Source: Blasia pusilla (Eukaryota > Marchantiophyta > Marchantiopsida > Blasiales). Taken from it: 64,000 nucleotides of DNA. How positions within the stretch are numbered: position 1 is the stretch's first letter; each line of letters opens with the position of its first letter. The position numbers were made by a program, and so were the translations under genes. The stretch covers positions 21,328,001 to 21,392,000 of the forward strand of contig CM114273.1 of assembly GCA_050084515.1 (NCBI GenBank), given 5' to 3'. The notes under the pieces were generated by a model, which was not told the origin of the DNA, did not search any database, and saw nothing but the letters and a program-made list of their open reading frames with translations. Shown piece by piece: positions 38,661-50,639 of this stretch.

Positions 38661-39865
38661 CTTTTAGTCAAATGGACAAGTGTCTTAGTTAGATGACGGA
38701 CTGCTAAGAGTAGCAGCATTTAGATAGTTCCTTTAACACAATTTAAGTCTGATACCTTTATCTAAAATGTATTTATCTAACATACAGACTCTAGCCCCAG
38801 AGCTGTGCGTGTGGTGTCCTGCCAACATCCACAACACACAAACATATAGCATAACCTGATATTGCTAAGCTGGTAGCACCATAATTGGATACCACATGCA
38901 ATCAACAGCAGGGCCTCATTGCCCATAGCTCATACTTATATTTTCTTGTTTCACTCCATAACCCAAGAAATGGGCAAACGATCACAACAGAACAGCACGG
39001 AGGAAGCGATGAAAATGTTTGACTCTCTCTTTTGACAATATATCCTGAGAAGGCAGAACTGAAGAACTATTTGCGGGGAACCCCTTGCTTGGGAACCCGA
39101 CTCAAGTTCAAGTTCAAGCTTGGGGAAATTGAGGAAGGGAATTGTTGAACCTTTCCTACCTACACTGAGGCTAGGCCACCTAGGTATGATATGAAATTTT
39201 GTCTTACTTGTAGTACATTGTTGGATTGAGTGATTGATTAATTTGCACTAGTGGGAATCTTTTTGCATGGCTTGCATAGGAAGGATTTGTAAGTTGTTGG
39301 AATAGTGTTGAAGTGGAATAACCACATCTCTCCTCTAATATAAGTAGGCTAGATTTTTAGCACTGATGTGAACCTCTTTCAAAACTCTCAACTTTTCTCA
39401 AAGTTTCTCATATATACCTATGTTATCATTCTCCAAAAAAACAAAACACATGTTTCCAACTGATTTTTAGGGGTATAGATCGTGGCTTTGTTTGTGGCTT
39501 TTAGCCACAAAGTGAATTGAAACCCAATTATCTTCGACCCCAATGGATAGTAACTTACAACGATGAAGCAACTTTCTGCAACCCTAGAACTAACCATCTT
39601 TGTGTATCAGCATAGGACTTAATAAAACCCACCAAACCTATCAGCTTTAATTGCATAAAGTATAAACATGGCATAGTTGCAATGTCCTAGCCTATTCAAG
39701 TTCATCTCATTATGGTTGTTGCAGAGTTAGGGATTGAGTTGGTCGTTCTGGCGTACATTGGAAGGAGGCAAGAGGTAGCGGCTTGAAGTAGACCTGTAAC
39801 TCGACTAAGTTAACAAAAAGAGAAGCCAAGGTATTTTTCAAAGGACCCCTACTTTACCTTGAAGG
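38661..39865. other. Non-coding stretch
   Basis: AT-rich DNA with no supported frame, domain or repeat boundary between the copia fragment and the ORF at 39,866. Confidence 0.4.
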
Positions 39866-40453
39866 ATGAATCCAGATGACCAACCACCACTTGATGTACA
39901 AATTGAACTTCATGGCAGCCTACGACTACATCAAAGACAACCTTCCTTGGTTCAACGCATCCAAAGTCTACCTATTGAAGTTCAAGTGATGATTTGTTCT
40001 TTACACTCACGACACTATTGGTATTGGACCTCGCATGAAAGAATTGAGAATTTGCGCTTTCATTCAAAAGCACGCCATCTATATGTGACAGTCTCTGATT
40101 TCGTGTCTAGGCAAGAGGATCGATACTGCATCCTTCTTTGGTTGATGATGGGTGTTGCAGAGATCATGATCCTTCATATCTGTCATGATTCATATGGCAT
40201 GGTTGTCGGTAAGGACTCTTCACCCATTTTCAGGAAGGCATTGACTCTTATCCATGCAACTATTGCATATTCTGGGAAATCATGTATAGTCAGATTTGAG
40301 TGCTCTTCCGTGAGAATGGAGAGACTACATGGTGAGAGAATATGCAGCGCAACTGGTTATCGTAGGGAGAACCTGAGTGGTCATCTTTGCCCATGTTGTG
40401 CTCATTTTTGTTGTGGTCCTATTTGGTGGTGTTCAAGGAGAGCAGCTTGGTAG
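39866..40453 (+). CDS. Hypothetical 195-residue ORF (doubtful)
   Basis: An uninterrupted ATG-initiated frame, unusually long for this AT-rich area. It contains QSLPIEVQVMICSLHSRHYW and a Cys-rich end (LCPCCAHFCCGPIWW). No family is recognised and no promoter or splice context supports it. It lies between the CACTA-like terminus and the TNP2-type gene, where En/Spm elements sometimes carry a second protein, but there is no similarity I can point to. It may be chance. Confidence 0.2.
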   Translation: MNPDDQPPLDVQIELHGSLRLHQRQPSLVQRIQSLPIEVQVMICSLHSRHYWYWTSHERIENLRFHSKARHLYVTVSDFVSRQEDRYCILLWLMMGVAEIMILHICHDSYGMVVGKDSSPIFRKALTLIHATIAYSGKSCIVRFECSSVRMERLHGERICSATGYRRENLSGHLCPCCAHFCCGPIWWCSRRAAW

Positions 40454-41540
40454 GTTTGGAACTTTCAAACTCTATAACTTTTTTAGTGAGATTGACTTCA
40501 TTTTGTTAAGAAGGAAGAAAAGGATGGTTTTAAGCAACTCATGCATTACAAGTGATAGAGAAACCATTTTCACCAATGACTACAGATTGGAATTTTGGAT
40601 GTATACCAGATTTTGAGACGAAGTAAGAGGGAGCTAGTAGAGAAAGTGGAGCTCATAGCCTATTTTGGAACTCTGACTTTTGATTTAAACTGGTTTATAA
40701 TGACCAGCAACATCAGATAGAAAGCCATTGTCAAGTTTATGTAAATGCGGATGATTTTAATTTTTGCATGAATGGATAGGCCAAGTGGTTTGAGTTTCTA
40801 TATCTTACCATAGCATCAACATAGAATGAAATATCACACAAAGCAAACCACAAAATGGAGTATTCTGGAGACAAAAAAATCAGGGCAGCAAAGGATTTCT
40901 GGAGCTATGATGTGGCTAAAAATTGAACTGGGTTTTGTTAGCGACGAGGGCTAATCCTTTGACTCTGTGTTTTTCTTTTCATGCATAACATGCTCAAAAA
41001 AAACTTAAAGCTACAATGTTTACATGAAGAAATATAGAAGAAATAACCCTACCCTTCAAACAGAAAACCTAAAGATAAGGCACTTGACATGAAAATGGTC
41101 TGAAATTATGAAATCATAGATAAATCATCACTTCAAGTACACATAGACTTAGGGTAAAATAAATCTTGTACCACCTCATAGTATTAAAACTGTAATGATG
41201 TATTTATATCTTATCATTCACGTGATACAATCTCTATGCATATACTTAAGACATCTGCATGTGTCATGTTGTGAAGGTGTGTGTTAAAGTTCATTTGCGG
41301 ATTGTAGAGGATCAAATCAACAAGAGGTTTATATTTCCCGGAGGGATATACCTGATATACTCAAGGTACGTGGATAATTACAGATTCTCCCTTCATTTAT
41401 ATTGAAATCAACATATTCTGCTCCAATAGATATCCACCATATTAAAACATTTTCACTTCCATGTTTACAATGTTAGGAACAATGGGATGCCGTAATTTCC
41501 TTCCTTCATTTAATTTTGTTCTTATTAACTTGATGTAGGG
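40454..41540. other. Non-coding stretch upstream of the TNP2-type gene
   Basis: AT-rich, no supported exon. Missing N-terminal codons of the transposase-associated domain would be expected just upstream of 41,541, but no clear exon was found. Confidence 0.35.
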
Positions 41541-44500
41541 GTGATGATACCACAAAGGACTGCTCACATCCGGTTGGATTTGACACATCCTCATAGAATC
41601 CAAGCACACGACTATAAGTTGTGGCAAAGGGAGTGCGATAGGTCTCGTAAATTGGGGAGGAAGAGGGCAAGATGCCCTTGTACAGAGTGCAAGGGCGGAA
41701 CTACCTTGGGACTAGCAAAGGTAGAAGACCATCTGAGGAAAAATGGTTGCTCTCATCTTTGTCGAGTTCCAAAAAGTAGGGAGGAGTGGGACTCTTTAGA
41801 TGAGGAGTGGCTCACACAACAAGAGGTCAATGACAAGGAGCAACGTGAGCGCATTATGCAATCCAATGTTAGACCTGAAATCTCACATCCAGAAAATCCT
41901 GATTTGGATGTTGATATTGATGTTCCCCAGATGGTGAATGATATTTTTAGAGAATATGATCATCTCCATGATGAGGATATGATTGTTGATGAAAGTGGGA
42001 CAGAGAACGGGAACCTAAATGAAACCAATGATCCAAATATTCCATTAGATTTTCATGAGCTTATCGCAGCATGCAAGCCACTCTTCCCTGGAGCAAAGAC
42101 TTCTTTACTTGCATTTGTTATGCTCCTTTTCAATATTGGTACGACCCATGGGGTCCCTAATATTGAAATTGATGAGATATTGAAACTCTTACGTAAGATG
42201 ATACTGCTATGTGAAAATCTTGTCCCGCCATCATAATATGCAGCAAATAAACTCATTAGTAAACTTGGTATGAGCTACAACTCTATCCATGCTTGCCCTA
42301 AAGGTTGTGTTCTATTTCGAGGGGACTTGGAAAGTGCATAAATTTTCCCGAAGTGTGGGAATGTTAGGTTCAAGCAAGTTGGGAAGTCTTTAGTACCAAA
42401 CAAGGTATTGAGACACTTCCCTGTAATCCCGCGGATCCAGCGTATGCATAGGTTTAGGGCCTTGTCAGAGTTATTGAGTTGGTCTTCTGAGAACAAAAGT
42501 AAGGATGGCATGGTAAGACTTGCAGGGGACAACAAGGCTTGGAATCATATTGATCGTTTGAACCCATATTTTGCTATGGAAGGTAGAAATTGTAGGTTTG
42601 GTTTAGCACTTGACGGAGGTGCTAAACTTAAGAGTATCAATCCATACTCTGATAAGGCAAGCTCATGGTCAACATGGCCAATCCTTTTGGTTAACTACAA
42701 TTTGCCACCTTCGCTTCAAACAAAAAAGTTTTTTTTTTCATGTTGGCTCTTATCATAGCTGGTAAGGAGAGTGTGAATGGAGAGAATATCAACACCTTCT
42801 TGGCCCCCTTGATAGAGGAGTTTTGGGAGTTGTGGAATGGAATTGAATTCCACGATGGGAAAAGACCACATGGGTTCAAATTTAGATCCATGATCTTATG
42901 GACTATAAATGATTATCCAGCCTTTGGCACAATCTCAGGGCAAAGCCATGGTGGAAAACTTGCATGTACCGTATGTGGACCGTATGTGGATTCAGATTTC
43001 TCCAAAAATGTGGAAAGCCCATATTTGGCGGTCATAGAAGACATCTTCCACTAGACCATGTTTGGAGAGGGCGACCTTACCGCCCTCGATTCAATGGTGA
43101 GAGGGAGTCTAGACCACCACCGCCAAGGATTACATTAGATGAAATTCTGGAATGGGCTGAGGAGAAAAAAATATATGATGATGGAGGTGGTCGAGAGGAT
43201 GCTCCTACTGATCCATACAAGAGGACAGGGGTAAAGTGGCGAAGTCTACTCTTTGACTTGCCATACTGGAAAGTATCCAACAAACATCTAATTGTTTTCA
43301 AATTTTTGTTGTGATAGGTGATATAGTTACTTATCTTTTGTCAACCATGAATATGCATATATTTTTCCTTGACCTCAAAGTAGCATCTGCTGATACGACA
43401 CACCCTAGATGTTATGCATGCAGAGAAGAATATATCCGAGAATCTAGTTAAAACTCTATTTGGGATGAAGGATACAGTGAAGGTTAGAAGAGATATGGAT
43501 GCTCGTGGAATTTGACCTCACTTATGGTTACAACCCCATCCAAGTAAAGCAACAAGGCTAGTGAAACCTCAATGTGATTATGTTTTATCACCTCATGAAA
43601 TGTCCATTTTCCTAGCTAGGATTGAGTCCAAAAAAGTGCCTACGGGATATAGTGCGGAGTTGAAGAAGCACGTGGTTAAAAAGAAATTGGGATCCATGAA
43701 GTCACATGATTATCATGTGTTGATTCACCAAATCCTTCCCTTTGCCCTTCCTGGGCTAATGAAGGATCCCATTTGCTCATTAATCATGCGTTTGAGTAAG
43801 ATATTTAGATTATTGTGTTGTAAAGTGTATGATCCTACATGCTATGAACAACTACATAAGGATACATCACTTACCCTTTGCCTATTGGAGATGCATTTTC
43901 CACCATCATTTTTGATGTGATGACACATCTTCTCATCCACGTTGTCCAAGAATTGGATATATGTGGGCCTTTAGCTTGCCGATGGATGTATCCAATGGAA
44001 AGATACATGGGTACTCTGAAAAAATATGTCCGATCTAAAGCTCGCCCAGAGGGATGTATGGCGGAGGGGTATATCAAAGATGAGGCATTGGGATTTATGA
44101 CTGAGTATATGAAAAGATTTGAGGATGCGAGGACACGAATATGGGATGACGGCGAAAAAGAAGGGGTCGTAGGGGAGGAGTTGGAAGGTGCAGGACGTGA
44201 AATCACATTATCTTGAGAAATGACTATCTTGGCACACCACTATGTCTTACACAATATGGAGTGTATGATCATGTGGCGCAGGTAAATTTCAACTATATTC
44301 AATGAATTCAATGTATGGAAACCCTGAACCTGATCTACTAAACCTTACATGTTTGTTTCATCTTCCACGTCACCTTATTCCTTGGTGATGTTCTTTCTTT
44401 CTACCATCAAATTTGAGGTTGAGAATGCATCAGTTTCTTTTGAAGAGTGGATTCAACCAACTATCCTTCGAGATGCTAGGGGAAAAGATGGGAAGGTGGA

Positions 44501-44820
44501 TGAAGAGCTATTGGCTTTGTCAATTCCTCCACAAGCAAAAGTTCTCTCATACAAGTCTATGAAGGCTTATGGAAATCACTAAAGGGTAGAGGGAGAGGGT
44601 GGATATAATGCATACTCCACTTACGATAGTGGAATTGGAGTAATATTTTTGGATGAGGGTAATGATGGTCAAAATTATACTTATTCATATGCGGGAGTTC
44701 TAGTCGATATAATTGGGCTTGATTATGAGATTGTTGATCAACTTGCAATATTAATGAGAGGGAGGTGGGTGAGGGCAGATTGGAAATCACGGATGCCATC
44801 CATGAAGCGTGTCATGACCT
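41541..44820 (+). pseudogene. CACTA (En/Spm) TNP2-type transposase, broken
   Basis: Cut-and-paste DNA transposase of the CACTA superfamily. Pieces appear in order on the plus strand. The transposase-associated domain has its zinc pattern (RARCPCTECKGGTT, then VEDHLRKNGCS). An acidic linker follows. The TNP2 core shows DFHELIAACKPLFPG, CPKGCVLFRGD, DGMVRLAGDNKAWNHID, RFGLALDGGAKLKSINPYS, NINTFLAPLIEEFWELWNG, TINDYPAFGTISGQSHGGKL and RESRPPPPRITLDEILEW. Then DVMHAEKNISENLVKTL, the DUF4218-like RWMYPMERYMGTLKKYVRSK, and a DUF4216-like tail (GVLVDIIGLDYEIVDQL). Stops occur at about 42,236, 42,340, 43,054 and 43,515, and the frame shifts near 42,735 and 43,020. The element is therefore dead. The TIR partner is uncertain. 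Confidence 0.9.
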
Positions 44821-46509
44821 AGGGATTATGTCGTAGAGCATAGTGTGCTAGTAGAGGCCATACCTTATGTAGGGCCGTAGTGTCTAGGTAGAGTTGCGGT
44901 TTCATACATAGGGTTGGGGGTTACTCCGTTGAGGGTGACTTCTCCAGTAGGGCCCGCTCTTAGGTTGGAGGATATAGTATGGAGTACACTCAAAGAATAT
45001 TTAGTTCTTTGAGTTGAGCCTGTTGCGTTGGGAGTTAGCCTTGGTAGTGAGTAGAGCTCTTGGCTATGGTGATTCCCGCAAGCTTCGACTTGGATTCTCC
45101 CATCGTGGAATAAGTTTGGCTCGATTGTATGTGATTCTATATGTGTTTTATGACAGTAGGTCTTTCATGGATTTCACTCAAAGAACATGAGTAGATCGAT
45201 GGTAGCTTCGATTGTGGATCAGTAGAATCTGGTTAGGGCTGATTGTGTACTCAGCCATGGATGTTCGTGGCTTGTGGCCTATGTTGGAGGTTGGAATCTG
45301 ATGCATGTTTGGTTGGGAAAGAAATGCCTTGCTGATAGCTTTCCAACGCACTTTAGATTGCCGGATTTTGTCAAGGGAGTTGGAAGTTATCAAGGATTGA
45401 AGATTCTCGTTCGTGTTCGACGGTTTTCTGATGTGGAGAGCTTGGAGTGCGGAAGCTCTTTTTAAGTTCATCCAGATCGGGTGAGAGGTTCATGTTACTA
45501 CCTATATTGTGATCTCATGTGAAGCTATCAGCTTGAGTGTGTGGAGCGTTGCGGATTTCTGTGTGCATGAATCTGGGTGGAAGCGCTGTCGAATTTGCGA
45601 TTTTGGAGGTGTATGGACAGCAAGTTTGTATGATTTTTAGCTCAGAGTATAGAGCTCAATTGTAGCTGATTTTTTGTGGAGAGATAGCTATGGTTGCCAA
45701 TTGAATTATGGTAAAAAAATTCAATTTTGGTCAAGGATTTGTGGAGTAATTGCTGATCAAAATTTCACGGACTAGCTCAAGGTTTGACTATGGTGGACAG
45801 TAGATCGGAGGGGCTGGTTGGTTGGTGACTCGTCCATTGTTGGAGACGCCTATCCCGTTGGGGGTGCCTTGGTTGGGCCTCTCTCCATAGCAAATCATGG
45901 CGAACGGGGCATGTCTTGAGCATTTCCCGGCGTTTGAGGCTTCGAGGCAACTCGTGGTAGCTCGAGGCGAGGGGGGCTGGTATTCTGGCGGGAGAGAGTA
46001 AGAGAGGAGAGTCTCTCTTCAAAAAAAAGGGCCAAATCTGCCTCCTCTCTTCAAAACTTTTTGACATATTTGAAATTTTTTTTGCTTTCAAATTCATGAA
46101 ATCTTTAGAAGAGAGTATTTAGTGGTCCACATTTGGCCCTAAAAAAACCTCCTCTTTCCTGGGGGTGAGAAAAAAGGAGACATCATAAGACCACTACAAA
46201 CATTTTCCCATCACTCTCCATGTGAGCCTAAGTTTCTTAACATTCCGTGTCTCGGTCAAGAAAAAGCAGTGCCCTTGGTATTTTTGTTGGAGGACCACCC
46301 GGATGCCAACCTCTCTTTTTGCAGGGATTGTTGCCTACATCATGGCCTCCCCTAAATTGCCCCATAACCATTCATAACTTGGTTATGAATGGTGTCTGCT
46401 CAAGACCAACTTTGTGAAATGTGAACACATCAGATCACCATAAGAAAGGAAAGATTTTTAGAAGTGATTTTTTTCCACCCTGCACCCACGACAATCTAAC
46501 AGGTTGGGA
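44821..46509. other. Non-coding stretch after the TNP2-type gene
   Basis: No supported gene. It may contain the 3' end of the CACTA element, but no CACTA-type terminus was found. Bases 45,970-46,110 have GA/CT-rich and T-rich tracts. Short half-palindromes of the CAACCCG type begin around 46,500. Confidence 0.35.
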
Positions 46510-46995
46510 ATCCAAAATGGCAATCCGACAGGTAGTAGGAATCCTGCACATCTTAGACAAGAAAATAAGCCTACAACTGGTTTGGCGAATATAGGGGAAC
46601 GATCCAAAAGTTAAGAGGGCCGCACAATGCGTCAGAAGTTGGTCTCACCGGGATAGAGTCCGATCACTCAAGCAGTCAACCTGTCGGAATCCGACAGCTT
46701 GCCTGGAAATGGTAAAAAAGTTGCAGTGGGCAAAAAGAAAAAATTTGCAACCCGTTGGAATCATACGGGTTGCAAAATTGTAATTCTGAGTAGCTAAAAG
46801 AACACAATCCACAAGTCCAAAAAAATATTCGAGCAAACTTTTACAAACACCATTATGGGTTGAAAAAACTTGTCCTTTATTACCTCTGAAGGAACCTCAG
46901 AAATGTACATTTGACCTAGTCTATGATTTCTTCAGCCTCGTTATCTACAAATTTACTCCTAACTCTCCTCGGTGACAGTACCAAAGGAATGTCCT
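46510..46995 (-). pseudogene. Degraded second copy of the methyltransferase-gene 3' end
   Basis: Bases 46,510-46,995 align with 52,262-52,720 in the same orientation, with many substitutions. Shared blocks include GGTAGTAGGAAT, AGAGTCCGA, GTCGGAATCCGACAG, TTGCCTGGAA.TGGTAAAAA and AGCAAACTTTTACAA.CACCA. On the minus strand the stretch G(V/A)CKSLL can be read in both copies, so the similarity covers the proposed last exon. Two diverged 25-bp palindromes lie at 46,677-46,701 and 46,748-46,772. The copy is cut at 46,995 by the insertion of copia-B; the DNA beyond the insert (52,056 onward) belonged next to it before insertion. Confidence 0.7.
46991..46995. repeat. Target-site duplication of copia-B, left
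   Basis: GTCCT, repeated at 52,051-52,055 directly outside the right LTR. Confidence 0.9.
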
Positions 46996-47488
46996 TGTGA
47001 GAAAACAGAAAGTGACTAAATCACTGAAATCTTTACAAAAACTTAGAGATACAAAGTGGCCTAGTCCGTTCGTGCGCTCACAGAAGAGCTTCGATGGAAC
47101 CTGAACTGGGAGATAACTCGACATACGAGAATGCGCTACCGCTGCGGCTCCGGACTATTTGACTACTCGGGAAAACTAGGGTTTTTACCTATTTTTCTTC
47201 GTTTCTATTAATAAAAAATTTTTGCCCTAGGCTGCGCCCTTGGACCCCCGCGTCGTCTTGGCATACCCGGGGCTGCGCCCCCGGACCCCCGCGGCGCATC
47301 AGGGTGCCCCGCACCCTGATGCAATATAGGGTTAGATAAACCTAGTAACGCTACTCAGTAAACCACCACGTCATATTACTATGACTCTTCGACGTCTAAG
47401 TCGAAACCATCGATCTAGGCTTCTCCTCATACAAGGGGGCCGATCAAATCAATGGTGCTCGAGAGGAGTGGATGTTGAGAATCCAATA
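46996..47488 (-). repeat. copia-B LTR, left (3' LTR in element orientation)
   Basis: 493 bp from TGTGAGAAAACAG to GAGAATCCAATA. It matches 51,598-52,050 with about a dozen substitutions and one ~40-bp extra segment at about 47,230-47,270, which is a partial tandem duplication of GCTGCGCCC...GGACCCCCGC. It contains a perfect hairpin at 47,296-47,322. Confidence 0.92.
47296..47322. promoter_or_regulatory. Perfect 12-bp hairpin in the LTR
   Basis: GCATCAGGGTGC, three bases, GCACCCTGATGC: both 12-base arms pair fully. The same hairpin is conserved in the other LTR at 51,857-51,883. A role in RNA 3'-end formation, packaging or chromatin is possible but not shown. Confidence 0.7.
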
Positions 47489-47497
47489 CCCCCTCAA
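47489..47497 (-). promoter_or_regulatory. Polypurine tract of copia-B
   Basis: Minus strand TTGAGGGGG directly before the LTR start TATTGG. Expected plus-strand DNA primer site; position is exact relative to the LTR edge. Confidence 0.75.
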
Positions 47498-47499
47498 TA

Positions 47500-49162
47500 T
47501 CCATTCTCATGTGGACTCTTGTCTTGGACCTATGCCAAGACCCTTCAGATGTCGGTGAAGCTGATCTCCGCTCAAGGCTTTCGTGAAGATGTCTGCACGA
47601 TTATCCTCTGTTGGACAATAGACTAACTTCAAAACTCTCTCTCGATCAATTCACGAACAAAATGGTATGGATCTCTATGTGCTTCAAATGCGAGCATGAA
47701 ACACACGATTATGTGCTATGGCAATGCAACTCGATTGTCACACCACATTACAAGAGCACTTTCTCGTGCTTCTCCTATGTCCTCCAAGATCCATCTCAAC
47801 CATCTTTGCTTCACAAGAAGCATAACAAGCCACCTTGTACTCTGCCTCGGTAGAAGAAGAAAGAGCCTTTATGAGGTTGCTTCTTGCTGACCCATGACAC
47901 CACACCGATCCTACCAAGAAGCAATAACCGGCGATCTTGAGAATCTAAATCTCCTTGTAACTGAGTCACAAAAACTGTCATTTCCGTCCCCTGCTCCATA
48001 GGTGATGCCGTACTCGAAAGTGGCTTTGATGTACTTCAACACACGCATCCTCGCCTTCCAATGGTTCTCACGAGGCTTAGTTGAGAACCTACTCAATACT
48101 CCCACAAATGAAGCTAATGTCCAGTCTCTTGTTACACAAAAATATCAAAGCGCCTACAAGCTTTCAGACATCTTTTCATCTACCAATGGTGAAACATCCT
48201 CCATCGAGTTTCAACTCTACCTCCATTAGCGAGACCATTGCCTTACACTCGGTCATCCCGAATGCCTTCAAGATTTCTCTAGCATACTTCACGAGAGAGA
48301 AAAATAGAATCGATTGTTGCCAAATTTCCAATCCTATAAAGTAGTGCAGAAGACCTAAATCTGACATTTCAAACTCAGATTCCAACACTCCCTTCATTTC
48401 CTCTATTTTCTTACTGTGGTCTCCTGTGATGATCAAATCATCCACATACAAGACTATCAACATATACATCCCATCTTCGCAAAACACATACAAATTTGCT
48501 TCTGAAGGACTCTTCATGAGACCCTTCTCTCGAAAGAATGTATCTATTCGTTGATACCATACCCTTGGGGCTTGCTTCAATCCATACAATGCTCGATGAA
48601 GTAAACAAACTTTCTCTTCTGAACCGGGTGTCTCAAAACCTGGTGGTTGAGAAACATATACCTCCTCCTTGAGACTCCCGTTCAGAAAAGCAGACTTCAC
48701 ATCGTATTGGTATACAGGCCAACGTCTTGTTCCTGCAACCGCTAGAACAATTCGAATGGTTATCATCCTTGCAGTGGGAGCAAAAGTCTCATAGTAGTCA
48801 AAGCCTTCAGTTTGTGAGCATCCTTGTGCGACCAACCTCGCTTTGAATTTATCCAATGTACCGTCCGACTTGTACTTGGTCTTGTACACCCACTTGGTGC
48901 GTATTATCTTCCTGTCCTCTGGCTTTTCAACCAAAGTCCAAGTTTCATTTCTCTGAATAGCGTCCATCTCCGTCTGCATGGCCTCTCTCCATTGAGGATG
49001 AGCCAAGGCCTCATCCAAGCATGATGGCTCTTCCACCTTCAAGACCTCTGTCATCAGGGCCATGTTGACAAGATGTGCGGAAGCTCTATTCTGCTCCTCT
49101 AGTCTCTTGGATCTCCTTGGATGTGTAACAACTTCATCGATTCTTTGGTGGATCCTTACCAT
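47500..49162 (-). pseudogene. copia-B reverse transcriptase and RNase H
   Basis: RT blocks in order: KIIRTKWVYKTKYKSDG, FKARLVAQGCSQTEGFDYYE, WPVYQYDVKSAFLNGSLKEE, LYGLKQAPRVWYQRID, catalytic VLYVDDLIITGDHSK (YVDD intact), LLHYFIGLEIW. The main open stretch runs 49,162-48,176 (328 codons, start not natural). After it the frame shifts into RNase H/connection remnants (FEYGITYGAGDGND at about 48,000, then further stops). The catalytic core of RT is preserved but the polyprotein is broken. Confidence 0.9.
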
Positions 49163-49174
49163 CCAAGAGCCGCT

Positions 49175-50284
49175 TTATCCACTTAGGTATGGCGACCGTA
49201 GTGGAAGAGCAGGTTGCTCTTTGTAATCATCACCAAATTCTTCTTCTTGATGATCCGGTGTAAACATCGTGGTGTGCTCACGGTGGGTTATCTCTTCGTT
49301 TGATGATAATGTGGACGGACCATCGATATCCGCCACTTGACGAGGTGTTCTCGAACACGGCGTCACGACTCAAGCATCTTCTTTTCCTCGGGACACCAAA
49401 GGCGATAAGCTTTAGACTCATCAGTGTATCCCATAAGGATGCACTTCCTGCTCTTGGACTCCAACTTGGTCCTCGATGCTTCAGGAATATGTACAAAACA
49501 CTCACTACCAAAAGTCCTGAAATGTTGGACTGATGGTACCTTACACGTATGATTGATGAGGAGTCATGCCTTGCAATCGACTTGGTAGCACTTCTATTTA
49601 GAATGTATCTGGCAAGATGTAATGACTTCACCCAAAATCCTTCATCACACCTTTTGCTTTCATCATACATCTTGCCATCTCCACCACTGTACGGTTTCGA
49701 CGCTCAACAACTCCATTTTGTTGTGGTGTATGTGCCGTGGTTAACTATCGCTTGATTCCATGCTCTCCCAAATATTTGTTGAATTGTGTTGATAAGAACT
49801 CTCCTCCTCGATCGGTGTGAAGCTTTTGTACCTTCTTTCCTGTCTCATTCTCAACCAGCTTGTGCCATACTTTAAATTTTCCAAAAGCACTTGCCTTATC
49901 ACAAAGGAAATACACCCACATCTTCCTACTATAATCGTCGACAACTAAAAAGAAGTAGGAAGAACCACCTAATGCCACTGTTCTCATTTTACCACAGAGG
50001 TCAGCATGTATCAACTCTAGAGGAGCCTTTGCCCTATTGCTGGACTCTTGTGGAAATGGTTGTCGGTGTTGCTTGCCCATCATATAAGCTTCACAAGTAT
50101 CCGACACTCCAGAAATTGTTGGTAAATCAGCAACCATGCCAGATTTCTGCATCTGACTTAGTAAGGGAAAGCTTAGGTGATCAAATCTTTCATGCCACAA
50201 CTTACTGCTACTAAGATCTGTACCTACACTTGTCATGAAAGCATACAACTCGTAGATATTTCCACGTCGTATACCTTCACCCAC
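49175..50284 (-). pseudogene. copia-B integrase
   Basis: From 50,284: KLWHERFDHLSFPLL (His pair of the zinc domain), CEAYMMGKQHRQPFP (its second Cys site), ELIHADLCGKM (first catalytic Asp), FFLVVDDYSRKMWVYF, LHTDRGGEF (second Asp). After a stop at 49,745 the Glu block (TPQQNGVVERRN) is in another frame at about 49,700. The Asp-Asp-Glu triad is thus recognisable but split by a frameshift. Confidence 0.88.
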
Positions 50285-50639
50285 TACTTTCCCATTGGCA
50301 TCCTCAATGATCGCTCCGATTTTCTTGAAACGAACTTCTAGGTCACGATCACATAATCATCGCCATGAAATCAAATTTCGCTTCAACTCGGGTACGTCTG
50401 ATTAAAGACATCGATTAACTTCTTTTCATCTCCTTTTGTGAGACTAAAGAAATTGTGCCTTTCCCTTCTACAGGGCACTTTGCATTATTCCCAACAAGAA
50501 TAACAACGATGGGCTCTCAGAGAGGTCATGTAAGGAGCTATACCAATCCTTATGATTGGTCATATGCCTAGATGCTCCACTATCGAGCACCCATGCATCT
50601 TCACTCTTTGTCTTAGTGGTAGGTTCTGCCTATGTGCAG

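Noticed and set aside
39866-40453. En/Spm TNP1-like accessory protein
   Set aside because: No sequence feature links the ORF to TNP1; only position suggests it, so it is listed as hypothetical.
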